Shown piece after piece: positions 35,528-42,605 of a stretch of DNA of 42,605 nucleotides. The notes beneath the pieces were generated by a model. That model saw only the letters and a program-made list of their open reading frames with translations. It was not told the DNA's origin and ran no database searches. Numbering within the stretch: the first letter of the stretch is position 1; each line of letters begins with the position of its first letter. Where the stretch lies: contig MEGD01000028.1 in assembly GCA_001725355.1 (NCBI GenBank), forward strand, positions 1-42,605, given 5' to 3'. The position numbers and the translations under genes were made by a program. The DNA comes from Novosphingobium sp. SCN 66-18 (GTDB lineage Bacteria; Pseudomonadota; Alphaproteobacteria; Sphingomonadales; Sphingomonadaceae).

Positions 35528-36899
35528 AATAATACCCCAACCCAAAACCCGTTTCATTTATCTGCTCTTCAACTTTTTCAGGCTTAGATAATCGACCCGC
35601 TTTTGTCTCTCCCCCTTTAAATTGAAACAGAATTATTTCTTTAGGGGAACATTGATTAATGATACTTTCACTGTGCGTAGAAAGTATAAAATGTCCAGGA
35701 TGGTCCGATATCATCGAATCCCTAATCAAGCTTATCATCATTTTTTGCATTTTTGGGTGAAGAAAATTCTCAGGCTCTTCAATCGACCTTGCAGCCCCCG
35801 CAGAAATAATAAGGCAAACGAAAGAAAGCCACTTAAGTGTTCCATCGCTTAGACCCTGCAATGGAACTCGAAGCGTTGAATCTCCAAAACTAACCAAAAT
35901 AGTGGATATGTATTTCCCGGTATGAGGGTCGGCAGCAGTAGTTATATCCGATAACTCGGGGAGAACGAGGCGCGTCCACTCAATGATTGTGTCCAAATCT
36001 TCGCTCGAAAAGCGTCGGGCCGCCGCCCTGACCGTGATTCGCCCCCTTCTTGCTTGATCGAGGTGATACAGCGTCGCCGACAATCCCGACCCGTCTGGCA
36101 TGATGACCGGCGCGGTTGTAATGTCGCTTGGCTCTCGAGCCAGCGACGGCGTGAGGTTGAACGTCCTGCCCCGCGAAAGGGACTCGCGAATCGCATCAAG
36201 GGCGGGGAGCATCGTACGTGCCCCCAAGATGCTTTGATCGGGTCCCGTCACCGGTAGTTCTATCTCGCCTCCATCCATCGATGTCGGTCGTGATAAGGAG
36301 CGCAATCGAGATCGATATCGAAACGGGTTCTTTACGCCGCGTGACTTGAGGCGCGAGCCAATTTCAACCTCCGGTTCAATCTCCTCCGACGGTGTGCGGC
36401 GACGAATTTCTAATGTTCCGACAGTGTTATTCACGTGTACAGCGTAATGCTTCCAAAATAGACTCTTTAGCTTAATCTTTTCGGATGCAACATAAAGCGC
36501 AGAATGGGTCCGACTGTATCGGATATCTAGATCATAGTCGTACCGAAATAGTGTTAAACCGGCGTCAGCACCGACAAAGTTTTCGAGGTCAGCCAATCCA
36601 GACACGTGAATCTGAACACGAGGAATTCTGCTTTTCAGGCTTTCTTGACTGAAAACGCGAGCGATCCCGCCAGAATTAGAAGTCGCAGCGGCCAAGCCCC
36701 TGGTAAGGAATACGGAGAGAAAATCTAGTAAGTCGATGAAATTTGTCTTTCCCGCTCCATTGGGGCCGACGAGCACGTTAAGACCTTCTTCTAATTTAAT
36801 CTCAAACCCTTTAAGAGATCGAAAGCCATCCACCACATATTTTGTGTAATAGTGAGGCTTGAGGGAAAATTCCTCGTCCTTGTCTCGACCGCCCTGCAC
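35505..36899 (-). CDS. ABC/RecF-like AAA ATPase (AAA_21 type), probable defence system sensor
   Basis: A 464-residue ATPase. Walker A is GPNGAGKT (45-52), preceded by YVVDGFRSLKGFEIKLEEGLNVLV. The ABC-type signature is LSDGT (350-354). Walker B ends in EE at 374-375 (SIEEPENFLHP), and the switch histidine is H409 (STHSESIINQC). The C-terminal ETGFGLGYYYASNALS is typical of ATPases paired with DUF4276-like proteins. The start is GTG 36899, fixed by a perfect AAGGAGGT six bases upstream (36906-36913). The open frame continues to 37379, but only as the antisense-like, Arg-rich shadow of the EF-hand gene. It is AT-rich compared with its neighbours. Such ATPases clamp or sense DNA or phage proteins and control a partner nuclease (family knowledge). 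Confidence 0.88.
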   Translation of the reverse strand: MQGGRDKDEEFSLKPHYYTKYVVDGFRSLKGFEIKLEEGLNVLVGPNGAGKTNFIDLLDFLSVFLTRGLAAATSNSGGIARVFSQESLKSRIPRVQIHVSGLADLENFVGADAGLTLFRYDYDLDIRYSRTHSALYVASEKIKLKSLFWKHYAVHVNNTVGTLEIRRRTPSEEIEPEVEIGSRLKSRGVKNPFRYRSRLRSLSRPTSMDGGEIELPVTGPDQSILGARTMLPALDAIRESLSRGRTFNLTPSLAREPSDITTAPVIMPDGSGLSATLYHLDQARRGRITVRAAARRFSSEDLDTIIEWTRLVLPELSDITTAADPHTGKYISTILVSFGDSTLRVPLQGLSDGTLKWLSFVCLIISAGAARSIEEPENFLHPKMQKMMISLIRDSMISDHPGHFILSTHSESIINQCSPKEIILFQFKGGETKAGRLSKPEKVEEQINETGFGLGYYYASNALS

Positions 36900-36905
36900 C
36901 GTCCA

Positions 36906-36913
36906 ACCTCCTT
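36906..36913 (-). promoter_or_regulatory. strong Shine-Dalgarno site deciding the ATPase start
   Basis: The minus strand reads AAGGAGGT, fully complementary to the 16S rRNA tail, followed by a six-base spacer and GTG at 36899. This rules out the 160-codon upstream extension of the open frame. Confidence 0.85.
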
Positions 36914-36973
36914 GCAAGACGCCTTGTCTCCCCCATCTTTCGATGAGCGACAAGGGCAATTGTAGCACTTGCC

Positions 36974-37441
36974 TCACCGACACGCGCAATCCTGCCTCTT
37001 CTTCACCTTCGGCTTCGTCGTCGCGAATTCCGTGCGGGTGAGGGATTGGTCGCCGTTGGCGTCGGCGGTCTTGAAGCGGTCGGAGGTCTTGACCGCCCAT
37101 TCCTTGCAGCCGCGCAGGTTGTTGCCGTCCACGTCGAGTTTGCGGAAATCGCGGACGCGGGGGGCCAGCATCTCGTTGCGGGTGATGCGGCCGTCGCGGT
37201 CGCGGTCGAGGCGGTCGAAGCGCTGCTGTTCGCGGGTCTGCTCGGTCGCCTGCGGCAGCGCGGGGCCTTGCAGCCCTTCCCCGTCGGCATCGGGCAGCTC
37301 GTCCGCCTCGGCCGTGGGGGTATCGAGCGCGAGCCGGGGCGCGGGCGGCGCGCCGGCTTGGGTCGCGCGGCCTTGCCACCAGAACAGGCCGGCGGCCACC
37401 AGCAACAAGGCTCCCAAGGCACCCAGCACGATCCGGTTCAC
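36974..37441 (-). CDS. membrane-anchored EF-hand (calcium-binding) protein
   Basis: A 155-residue protein from GTG 37441, with GGAGGA eight bases upstream. One N-terminal hydrophobic helix (IVLGALGALLLVAAGLFWW) acts as an anchor or uncleaved signal, followed by a Pro/Ala-rich spacer. Three EF-hand-like loops follow: DRDRDGRITRNE is good, DVDGNNLRGCKE is degenerate, and DANGDQSLTRTE is good. The C-terminus is basic with paired cysteines (KVKKRQDCACR). It probably binds Ca2+ in the periplasm. The AT-rich ATPase gene begins 74 bp downstream. Confidence 0.85.
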   Translation of the reverse strand: MNRIVLGALGALLLVAAGLFWWQGRATQAGAPPAPRLALDTPTAEADELPDADGEGLQGPALPQATEQTREQQRFDRLDRDRDGRITRNEMLAPRVRDFRKLDVDGNNLRGCKEWAVKTSDRFKTADANGDQSLTRTEFATTKPKVKKRQDCACR

Positions 37442-37527
37442 CGCGCGCTTCCTCCGATCCGGAGCAAAGCTATCGCGCGGGCGGCCCGTGCGGCAGGGCG
37501 AGTTGGGACCGATTTGGCGGGGAGTTG

Positions 37528-37743
37528 TTCGCGCTGAGGCGCAGAGGCGCGGAGGAGGTCGCGTCTTGGGTAAATTCTCCGCGTACTCTGCGGTCTCTGC
37601 GCGAACCCGTTTTTATCGCGCAGAGATCGCAGAGGGCGCAGAGATGCTTTGCCGGAGGCGCAGCCTCGCGTCAGGCGTGCATCTGCGGCTTTCAGATGTG
37701 TTTGGAGGCCTTCGGCCGGGAATTCTTTGCGCCTCTGCGCGAA
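37528..37743. repeat. palindromic repeat block (REP/MITE-like)
   Basis: This non-coding stretch fills most of the 322-bp gap between the EF-hand and NDUFAF6-like genes. A near-perfect hairpin has 19-bp arms at 37586-37604 and 37616-37634 (one mismatch) around an 11-base loop. GCGCAGAGGCGC (37539-37550) recurs inverted as GCGCCTCTGCGC (37729-37740), bounding the block. The repeated CGCAGAG words recur throughout. This suggests a dispersed palindromic element rather than a gene; no transposase is present. Confidence 0.7.
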
Positions 37744-37763
37744 CCAATCGGTGCGCGAACCGG

Positions 37764-38333
37764 TCAGCGGCCGGTCAGGCCCAGCCTCAGCGCCGCGCCG
37801 AAGCCGCGCAGGCCGGTATCGGGGAGGCCCCTCGCCTGCCGTCTTGCCATGCCGGCGAGGATGGCGAGCGGGCGCATCGGGCGGGGCAGCGGAGGCATCG
37901 GCGCGGCGGGATCGGGATCGAGCCACTGCGCCACCGCCGCGCGGATTGGGCCGGGATCGTTCACGCCCGACAGGCGCCCGAGCGCCACGAACGCCTCAAT
38001 CCGGGCGCTGGCCAGTTCCGCGCCGCCATCCTCGCCAACGTGGCGCGCCTCATAGCCATCGACGAGCGCGCCCAGCGCGGGGCGCTCGGCATCCCAGACC
38101 TGCAGGCCGGCCAGCAGCGGTTCGCCCCGTGGCCACTGCGCGGCCTCCTGCGCCATGCGATCGCGCCACCACGCCAGCCGCAACTGGATCATCAGCGCAT
38201 CGCGCCCCGGCTTCGCGGTATCGGCCAGGCGCTGTTCGAACGCGAACAGGCCGATCCACGCCGGCCGCGCCGCCGCCGGGGCATAGGCGACGGCAAACCG
38301 CTCAAGCGGGGCAAGCTGGTCGGCCAGTTCCAT
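37764..38333 (-). CDS. squalene/phytoene synthase-like protein (NDUFAF6-type)
   Basis: A 189-residue protein matching the short trans-isoprenyl synthase-like family: RPAWIGLFAFEQRLADTAKPGRDALMIQLRLAWWRDRM, with the LRLAWWRD motif, and PMRPLAILAGMARRQARGLP near the end. It is shorter than true squalene/phytoene synthases (about 280-350 residues) and lacks a clear DxxxD prenyl-diphosphate site, so it is probably non-catalytic. Mitochondrial relatives (NDUFAF6) help assemble complex I. It follows pdhB by 65 bp on the same strand. Confidence 0.8.
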   Translation of the reverse strand: MELADQLAPLERFAVAYAPAAARPAWIGLFAFEQRLADTAKPGRDALMIQLRLAWWRDRMAQEAAQWPRGEPLLAGLQVWDAERPALGALVDGYEARHVGEDGGAELASARIEAFVALGRLSGVNDPGPIRAAVAQWLDPDPAAPMPPLPRPMRPLAILAGMARRQARGLPDTGLRGFGAALRLGLTGR

Positions 38334-38398
38334 CGGAAATCAGGGTCTTTCGGCTAAGGCGGGCGCTGCCGTGCGGAAACCGCAGCGCCCCCTTGCCC

Positions 38399-39763
38399 TC
38401 AGCGATAGCAGACCTTCTTCACCGCCTCGACGATCTTGTTGGCGTCGATCAGCGCCGCCTTTTCGAGATTGGCGGCATAGGGCAGCGGCACGTCCTCGTT
38501 GGCGACGCGCAGGACCGGGGCATCGAGATTGTCGAAGCCTTCCTCCATGCAGATCGCGATGATTTCCGACGCGATCGAGCAGACAGGGAAACCTTCCTCG
38601 GCCACGACGAGGCGGTTGGTCTTGGCGAGCGAGGCCAGCACCGTTTCCTTGTCGAGCGGGCGCAGCGTGCGCAGGTCCACCACTTCGGCGTCGATGCCCT
38701 CGTCGGCGAGCTTTGCCGCCGCTTCGAGCGCATAGCCGACGCCGATGGAATAGGACACGATCGTCACGTCGCTGCCTTCGCGCACCACGCGGGCCTTGCC
38801 GATCGGCAGGACGAAATCGTCCAGCTGCGGCACGTCGAAGGTGCGGCCATAGACCAGCTCGTTTTCGAGGAACACCACCGGGTCCTCGCTGCGGATCGCG
38901 GCCTTCATCAGCCCCTTGGCGTCGGCCGCGTCATAAGGCGCGATCACGACGAGGCCGGGGACGGCGGCGTACCACGGGCCGTAGTTCTGCGAATGCTGCG
39001 CGCCGACGCGGCTCGCCGCGCCGTTGGGGCCGCGGAACACGATCGGGCAGCGCATCTGGCCGCCGGACATGTAGTTCGTCTTGGCGGCGGAATTGATGAT
39101 GTGGTCGATCGCCTGCATGGCGAAGTTGAACGTCATGAATTCCACGATGGGGCGCAGGCCCCCCATCGCCGCACCGGTACCGATGCCGGCAAAGCCGTAT
39201 TCGGTGATCGGCGTATCGATCACGCGCTGGGGGCCGAATTCGTCGAGCAACCCCTGCGTGACCTTGTAGGCGCCCTGGTACTCCGCCACTTCCTCGCCCA
39301 TCACGAAAACGCGGCTGTCGGCGCGCATTTCCTCGGCCATGGCATCGCGCAGCGCTTCGCGGACGGTGGTGGGAACCATAGCGGTACCGGCGGGCACTTC
39401 GGGATCGGCGGCGGGCTTGGCCGCGACGGGCGCCGCGACCGGGGCAGGAGCTGGCGCCGGGGCGGGCGTTGCGGCTGGAGCCGGCGCGGGCGCGGCGGCA
39501 GGCGCCGGCGCGGCATCCTCGCCCTCACCCTGCAGCAGCGCGATCACGGTGCCGACCTTCACGCCCTCGGTCCCTTCGGGAACCACGATCTGGCCGACGG
39601 TGCCTTCGTCCACCGCCTCGAATTCCATCGTCGCCTTGTCGGTCTCGATCTCGGCGAGGATATCGCCGGACTTCACTTCATCGCCTTCCTTGACCAGCCA
39701 CTTGGCCAGCGTGCCCTCTTCCATCGTCGGCGAGAGCGCGGGCATCTTCAGTTCGATCGCCAT
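38399..39763 (-). CDS. pdhB: pyruvate dehydrogenase E1 beta subunit with N-terminal lipoyl domain
   Basis: A 454-residue E1-beta that decarboxylates pyruvate with the alpha subunit. Residues 1-76 form a lipoyl domain ([29 protein letters not shown], lipoylated K43 in ETDKATMEF). A flexible Ala/Pro linker (about 77-125) follows, then the transketolase-type beta subunit ([46 protein letters not shown] through [28 protein letters not shown]). The fused lipoyl domain is an alphaproteobacterial trait. It begins one base after the pdhA stop; the lipoyl group would be made by LipA, encoded at 26.2-27.2 kb. Confidence 0.97.
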   Translation of the reverse strand: MAIELKMPALSPTMEEGTLAKWLVKEGDEVKSGDILAEIETDKATMEFEAVDEGTVGQIVVPEGTEGVKVGTVIALLQGEGEDAAPAPAAAPAPAPAATPAPAPAPAPVAAPVAAKPAADPEVPAGTAMVPTTVREALRDAMAEEMRADSRVFVMGEEVAEYQGAYKVTQGLLDEFGPQRVIDTPITEYGFAGIGTGAAMGGLRPIVEFMTFNFAMQAIDHIINSAAKTNYMSGGQMRCPIVFRGPNGAASRVGAQHSQNYGPWYAAVPGLVVIAPYDAADAKGLMKAAIRSEDPVVFLENELVYGRTFDVPQLDDFVLPIGKARVVREGSDVTIVSYSIGVGYALEAAAKLADEGIDAEVVDLRTLRPLDKETVLASLAKTNRLVVAEEGFPVCSIASEIIAICMEEGFDNLDAPVLRVANEDVPLPYAANLEKAALIDANKIVEAVKKVCYR

Positions 39764-39764
39764 G

Positions 39765-40934
39765 TCAGTACTGCTCCACCACCACGTCGGTATACAGTTC
39801 GGCCAATGCCGGCTCGGGCGAGCTTTCGGCAAAATCGGCGGCTTCTGCCACGACCTGGCGGATTTTCTTGTCGATGTCCTTGATCCGGTCCTCGGCCACG
39901 CCGCGCTGGAGCAGCTCGGTCTTCGCGGCCTCGATCGGATCGTGCTTCTCGCGCATTTCCTGCACTTCCTCGCGGCTGCGGTACTTGGCCGGGTCCGACA
40001 TCGAGTGCCCGCGATAGCGGTAGGTCTTGAGTTCGAGCAGCACCGGCCCGTTTCCGCCGCGCACGAATTCCAGCGCCACTTCGGCGGCCTGGCGCACTTC
40101 CAGAACGTCCATGCCGTTCACGTCGATGCCGGGGATGCGGAAGGCGGTGCCGCGACGGTAGAAATGCGTTTCGGCCGAACCGCGCCTTACCGCCGTGCCC
40201 ATGGCATAGCCGTTGTTTTCCACCACGAACACGATCGGCAGCTTCCACAGCGCCGCCATGTTGAAGGTTTCATAGACCTGGCCCTGGTTGGCCGCGCCAT
40301 CGCCGAAGTACGCCATGCACACGCCGCCATCGTTGCGGTACTTGTGCGCGAAGGCGAGACCCGCGCCGAGCGGCACCTGCGCGCCGACGATGCCATGGCC
40401 GCCGTAGAACTTGTGGTCGGTGCTGAACATGTGCATCGACCCGCCCTTGCCGCGCGAGATGCCCGCGCCGCGCCCGGTCAGTTCGGCCATGATCACCTTG
40501 GGATCGATGCCATAGGCCAGCATGTGCCCGTGATCGCGATAGCCGGTGATGACGCTGTCATGCCCCTCGCTGAGCGCGGACTGGAGCCCGACCGCGACGG
40601 CTTCCTGGCCGATGTAGAGGTGGCAGAAGCCGCCGATCAGGCCCAGGCCATAAAGCTGGCCGGCCTTTTCCTCGAAACGTCGGATCAGCACCATCTGTTC
40701 GTAGAAGTGCAGCAATTCGTCATCGCTGGCTTCGAAGCGGCGGTTGTTGGCGTGGGCCTGCTGCAGGCTGCGCAGCGCGAACGTGGCCTCGTCGAGCGGT
40801 TCGTCCGCCGCCGAAGCGATCACCGGCTCCGCGGCAGCGGGCGGCGTGGCCTTGGCTGCGCGGCGGCGCATTGCTGCGGGTTTGGTGGCGGGAGCGGCAG
40901 GTTTGGCGGCGCGGGGCCTGGCGGACTTGGCCAA
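39765..40934 (-). CDS. pdhA: pyruvate dehydrogenase E1 alpha subunit
   Basis: A 389-residue thiamine-diphosphate enzyme subunit. The ThDP motif is [31 protein letters not shown]; other matches are [50 protein letters not shown] and the phosphorylation-loop-like [22 protein letters not shown] 40934 is chosen as the start because AAAAGGA lies eight bases upstream; no ATG is placed well. The first about 45 residues are Ala/Pro/Lys-rich and not part of the fold. It is translated immediately before pdhB. Confidence 0.95.
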   Translation of the reverse strand: MAKSARPRAAKPAAPATKPAAMRRRAAKATPPAAAEPVIASAADEPLDEATFALRSLQQAHANNRRFEASDDELLHFYEQMVLIRRFEEKAGQLYGLGLIGGFCHLYIGQEAVAVGLQSALSEGHDSVITGYRDHGHMLAYGIDPKVIMAELTGRGAGISRGKGGSMHMFSTDHKFYGGHGIVGAQVPLGAGLAFAHKYRNDGGVCMAYFGDGAANQGQVYETFNMAALWKLPIVFVVENNGYAMGTAVRRGSAETHFYRRGTAFRIPGIDVNGMDVLEVRQAAEVALEFVRGGNGPVLLELKTYRYRGHSMSDPAKYRSREEVQEMREKHDPIEAAKTELLQRGVAEDRIKDIDKKIRQVVAEAADFAESSPEPALAELYTDVVVEQY

Positions 40935-41262
40935 GTCGATGATCCTTTTTCTGGCAGCCTCGGCTTCGATCGTGCGAAGCTTGGGTTGCGTATGAGCCAG
41001 TTGCGAGGATTCCGCAACGTCCAACCGGCCTGCTCGCGCTGCCGGATAGCTATTCACACCCATTTGGTTATTATCGCATGAAGTGCAATTCAATTTGGCG
41101 TTTCGAGGGAGTGGGGACACGCTGAACGAATGACGGCGCACCCGCAACATCCGAATCATCGTCACAGGGCCGCGGATGCGGATGGAAATCGTCATGCGCC
41201 CGGAATGGAGGCAGGGCGGGGGAGGCAGCGGGAGGACGGAATTGCGAACCGTCAAAACGTTT
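40935..41262. other. pdhA upstream region
   Basis: A GC-poorer patch near 41040-41100 (for example GATAATAACC on the minus strand) may contain the pdhA promoter, but no -35/-10 pair at convincing spacing was found. Open frames here do not look protein-like. No RNA gene was recognised before the tRNA terminator at 41263. Confidence 0.4.
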
Positions 41263-41292
41263 CAGGCCGACCAGGATAACCTGGCCGGCCTG
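41263..41292 (-). terminator. orphaned terminator of the interrupted tRNA-Arg gene
   Basis: CAGGCCGACCAGG and CCTGGCCGGCCTG form a 13-bp hairpin (one A-C mismatch) around ATAA. On the minus strand it lies 24 bp beyond the CCA end of the tRNA-Arg fragment and is followed by AAACGTTTT. This is the expected place for the terminator of the original, intact tRNA gene (inference). Confidence 0.6.
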
Positions 41293-41316
41293 AACATTTC
41301 CGCCCTTTCGGGGGAA

Positions 41317-41361
41317 TGGCGCGCCCGGAACGATTCGAACGTCCGACCCTCAGATTCGTAG
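41317..41361 (-). pseudogene. 3' half of tRNA-Arg(ACG): attachment-site repeat of an integrated element
   Basis: On the minus strand the sequence runs from the anticodon loop CTACGAA through TCTGAGG, the T arm GGACG-TTCGAAT-CGTTC, the acceptor strand CGGGCGC, a G discriminator and encoded CCA (41317-41319). Upstream of the loop the pairing strand is wrong (ATGGA rather than TCAGA) and no D arm or 5' acceptor strand exists. So only the 3' half is present. This is the standard footprint left when a tyrosine-integrase element inserts into a tRNA gene at the anticodon loop. The intact tRNA-Arg should lie at the far end of the element, beyond the right edge. Confidence 0.88.
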
Positions 41362-41370
41362 TCCATATTG

Positions 41371-41390
41371 GATGCTTCCGGATGCGTCCG
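41371..41390. repeat. 10-bp direct repeat just inside the att fragment
   Basis: GATGCTTCCG (41371-41380) and GATGCGTCCG (41381-41390) are adjacent and differ by one base. Tandem sites next to the core att sequence are typical of integrase arm-binding sites; this role is inferred. Confidence 0.45.
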
Positions 41391-41471
41391 TGTATGTCTA
41401 TGTTTCAATAGTTTATCTCTTACCAAAGTCCGGTATGTTCTTCATATGTTCGATAGTATTTGCCCTCAAAT

Positions 41472-41486
41472 GTTACCTAAGGTAAC
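41472..41486. promoter_or_regulatory. palindrome in the integrase promoter region
   Basis: GTTACC, TAA, GGTAAC is a perfect 6-bp inverted repeat 33 bp ahead of the integrase start, in an AT-rich stretch after the att fragment. It could be an operator for an excisionase or repressor of the element. Confidence 0.5.
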
Positions 41487-41519
41487 AGGTGGCGGAAGCT
41501 CCGGGCAAGGATTTCACCG

Positions 41520-42507
41520 ATGGCAACCAAGCTGACCGATGCCAAACTCCAGGGACTCAAAGCGCCTGAGAAAGGCCAGGCCGAGCACAGCGACAGCGGG
41601 ACTGCGTGTTCGGATCGGAGCTTCTGGTGCAAAGACGTTCATTCTCCGCAAACGCGTCGGGGAACGAATCCACAATATCACTGTCGGTCGCTACGGCCCT
41701 CGCTTTGGGCTAGCCGATGCCCGCAAGAAAGCGCGCTCGCTGATAAGCGATCTCGAGGCGGGCAAGGCAGCGCCTGCCCCCGCCCGGGTCTCCAGCACGA
41801 AAGCTGGCACGATCCGTTCGATGATGCCTGCATATCTTCGCAGCAAGGAAAAGCTCCGCTCCGCTCACGATCTCAAGAGCGTCGTCAACAAGTACATCCT
41901 GCCGGGGCTTGGAGACCGCTTCGCTGACAGCATTACCCGTGGTGAGATCAGCACTTTCATCGCAGAGATTGCCGAGACCCGCCCGACGCGCGCGCGAAAC
42001 GTCCTTGCCCAACTGTCGGCATTTTACAGCTGGGCGCTACCGCAGCTCGACAACCTCGCCGCCAATCCCTGCCGCGATGCCGGTCGACCACCCAAGCCAG
42101 TAGCGCGCGATCGCGTGCTGACCGATCCCGAAATAGCTGGTCTCTGGAGGGTAGCAGACGGCGAGGCCCTGCCCTGGGGCCCGGCGCTCAAATTGTTGAT
42201 GCTGACGGGGACCCGGCGCAGCGAGGTCTTTGAAGCCGACAGATCCGAAATCGATATCAAGGCCAAAGAATGGACCATTCCGGCCGAGAGAGCAAAGAAT
42301 GGCCTTCCCCATATCGTACCGCTGTCGGCCGAGGCGCTGGCCGTCATTAAGGCCATCCCGGCAAGCGACGATAGCCCGAAGCTGTTTCCAGCGATGGGAA
42401 ATCCGGAGAATGGCGCCAGCGGACACAGCAGAGCTCTAGCCAGGTTTCGCAAGTCACTCAACGAGACGTTGAAGCGCGAGCTTGCCGAGCGGTGGACGCT
42501 CCATGAC
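41520..42507 (+). pseudogene. broken P4-type tyrosine integrase (frameshift and 3' truncation)
   Basis: The start ATG 41520 has AAGGA eight bases upstream and reads MATKLTDAKLQGLKAPEKGQ, the start of the DUF4102 arm-binding domain. At about 41598-41602 the frame slips by one base; the following frame continues GLRVRIGASGAKTFILRKRVGERIHNITVGRYG, then a core-binding domain and catalytic domain with the box I arginine (LMLTGTRRSEV) and the box-lysine region (AKNGLPHIVPLS). The coding match stops at WTLHD (about 42507), just where HxxR should continue, so the second arginine and the catalytic tyrosine are missing. A foreign sequence follows. The gene sits next to its tRNA-Arg att fragment but cannot encode an active enzyme. 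Confidence 0.88.
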
Positions 42508-42545
42508 TGCACAGCGACATCGCAGTTGAAGGGTCAGCGACATCG
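42508..42545. mobile_element. probable end of a second inserted element, with direct repeats
   Basis: Immediately after the integrase homology ends, CAGCGACATCG occurs twice (42512-42522 and 42535-42545), 23 bp apart. Repeated internal sites near a TG-starting terminus are usual for insertion sequence ends such as those of the IS21 group. No transposase lies within the window, so the family is unassigned. Confidence 0.5.
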
Positions 42546-42554
42546 TAGATGACG

Positions 42555-42605
42555 TGTGGGGGGAAGCGGAGGCCGGGCGTAGCCCGGACGTAGCTTCCCC
42601 CCACA
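42555..42605. repeat. nested palindrome at the right edge of the window
   Basis: TGTGGGGGGAAGC (42555-42567) is the exact inverse of GCTTCCCCCCACA (42593-42605). Inside lies CCGGGC-GTA-GCCCGG (42573-42587). The structure ends precisely at the last base. It may be a strong hairpin (terminator-like or IS-related) or a point where sequence assembly stopped. Confidence 0.85.

Noticed and set aside
36900-37379. 160-codon N-terminal extension of the ATPase open frame
   Set aside because: Arg/Pro-rich, overlaps the EF-hand gene in another frame, and the AAGGAGGT-GTG start at 36899 explains the gene without it.
37649-39883. 744-codon open frame on the plus strand
   Set aside because: It runs antisense to the NDUFAF6-like gene and pdhB, and its composition (His/Arg/Gly/Asp-rich) is typical of a shadow frame.
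39339-41081. 580-codon plus-strand frame opposite pdhB/pdhA
   Set aside because: Antisense to two unmistakable pyruvate dehydrogenase genes; no domain pattern.
41317-41361. Functional tRNA-Arg
   Set aside because: Only the 3' half is present; no D arm, 5' acceptor strand or matching anticodon stem.
1-42605. CRISPR array
   Set aside because: No regularly spaced direct repeats of 25-40 bp were seen anywhere; the tandem repeats found are 10-15 bp and adjacent.

Overview
The window is a GC-rich piece of an alphaproteobacterial chromosome. It is most likely from a sphingomonad, and the gene content fits Novosphingobium or a close relative. The pointers are a dusB-ntrB-ntrC-ntrY-ntrX-hfq-hflX cluster, a fused ispDF, an E1-beta pyruvate dehydrogenase subunit carrying its own lipoyl domain, and an hfq gene that encodes two complete Sm domains. 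The genus is an inference from gene content; no 16S rRNA is present.

Layout. 1-3.5 kb: a small signalling module with a FixJ-type regulator, a single-domain receiver, a convergent membrane histidine kinase and a carboxymuconolactone decarboxylase-like protein. 3.6 kb: tRNA-Ser(UGA). 3.8-12.2 kb: a tightly packed rightward run for cell wall and replication (lytic transglycosylase, RlpA-like SPOR protein, D,D-carboxypeptidase, tmk, holB, metG, tatD, a metallo-beta-lactamase-fold hydrolase and a small membrane protein). 12.3-14 kb: a DUF4197 protein and mazG. 13.9-23.4 kb: the leftward nitrogen/RNA regulatory cluster from dusB to hflX. 23.5-29.3 kb: ispDF, a secreted protein, cinA-type amidase, a Coq10/RatA-like protein, lipA, carbonic anhydrase and a periplasmic repeat protein. 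29.6-34.8 kb: gyrA, a DUF952 protein, a YhhN-type membrane protein and trmFO.

Two accessory regions interrupt the housekeeping genes. At 34.95-36.9 kb an AT-richer island carries two overlapping genes: an ABC/RecF-like AAA ATPase and a small protein with a Toprim/DUF4276-like pattern. This looks like a two-gene anti-phage module of the ATPase plus Toprim-nuclease kind, and it is the best candidate here for an undescribed system. At 41.3-42.6 kb lies the edge of an integrated element: the 3' half of a tRNA-Arg(ACG) gene left behind as an att repeat, the tRNA's orphaned terminator, a frameshifted and truncated P4-type integrase, and then the end of what looks like another mobile element, finishing in a large palindrome exactly at the window edge.

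Between the two accessory regions sit an EF-hand protein, a repeat-like palindromic block, a squalene/phytoene-synthase-like (NDUFAF6-type) protein and pdhB/pdhA. Many genes overlap by ATGA or TGATG, so most blocks are probably polycistronic. Two convergent pairs (mazG/hflX and cinA/Coq10-like) overlap tail to tail.
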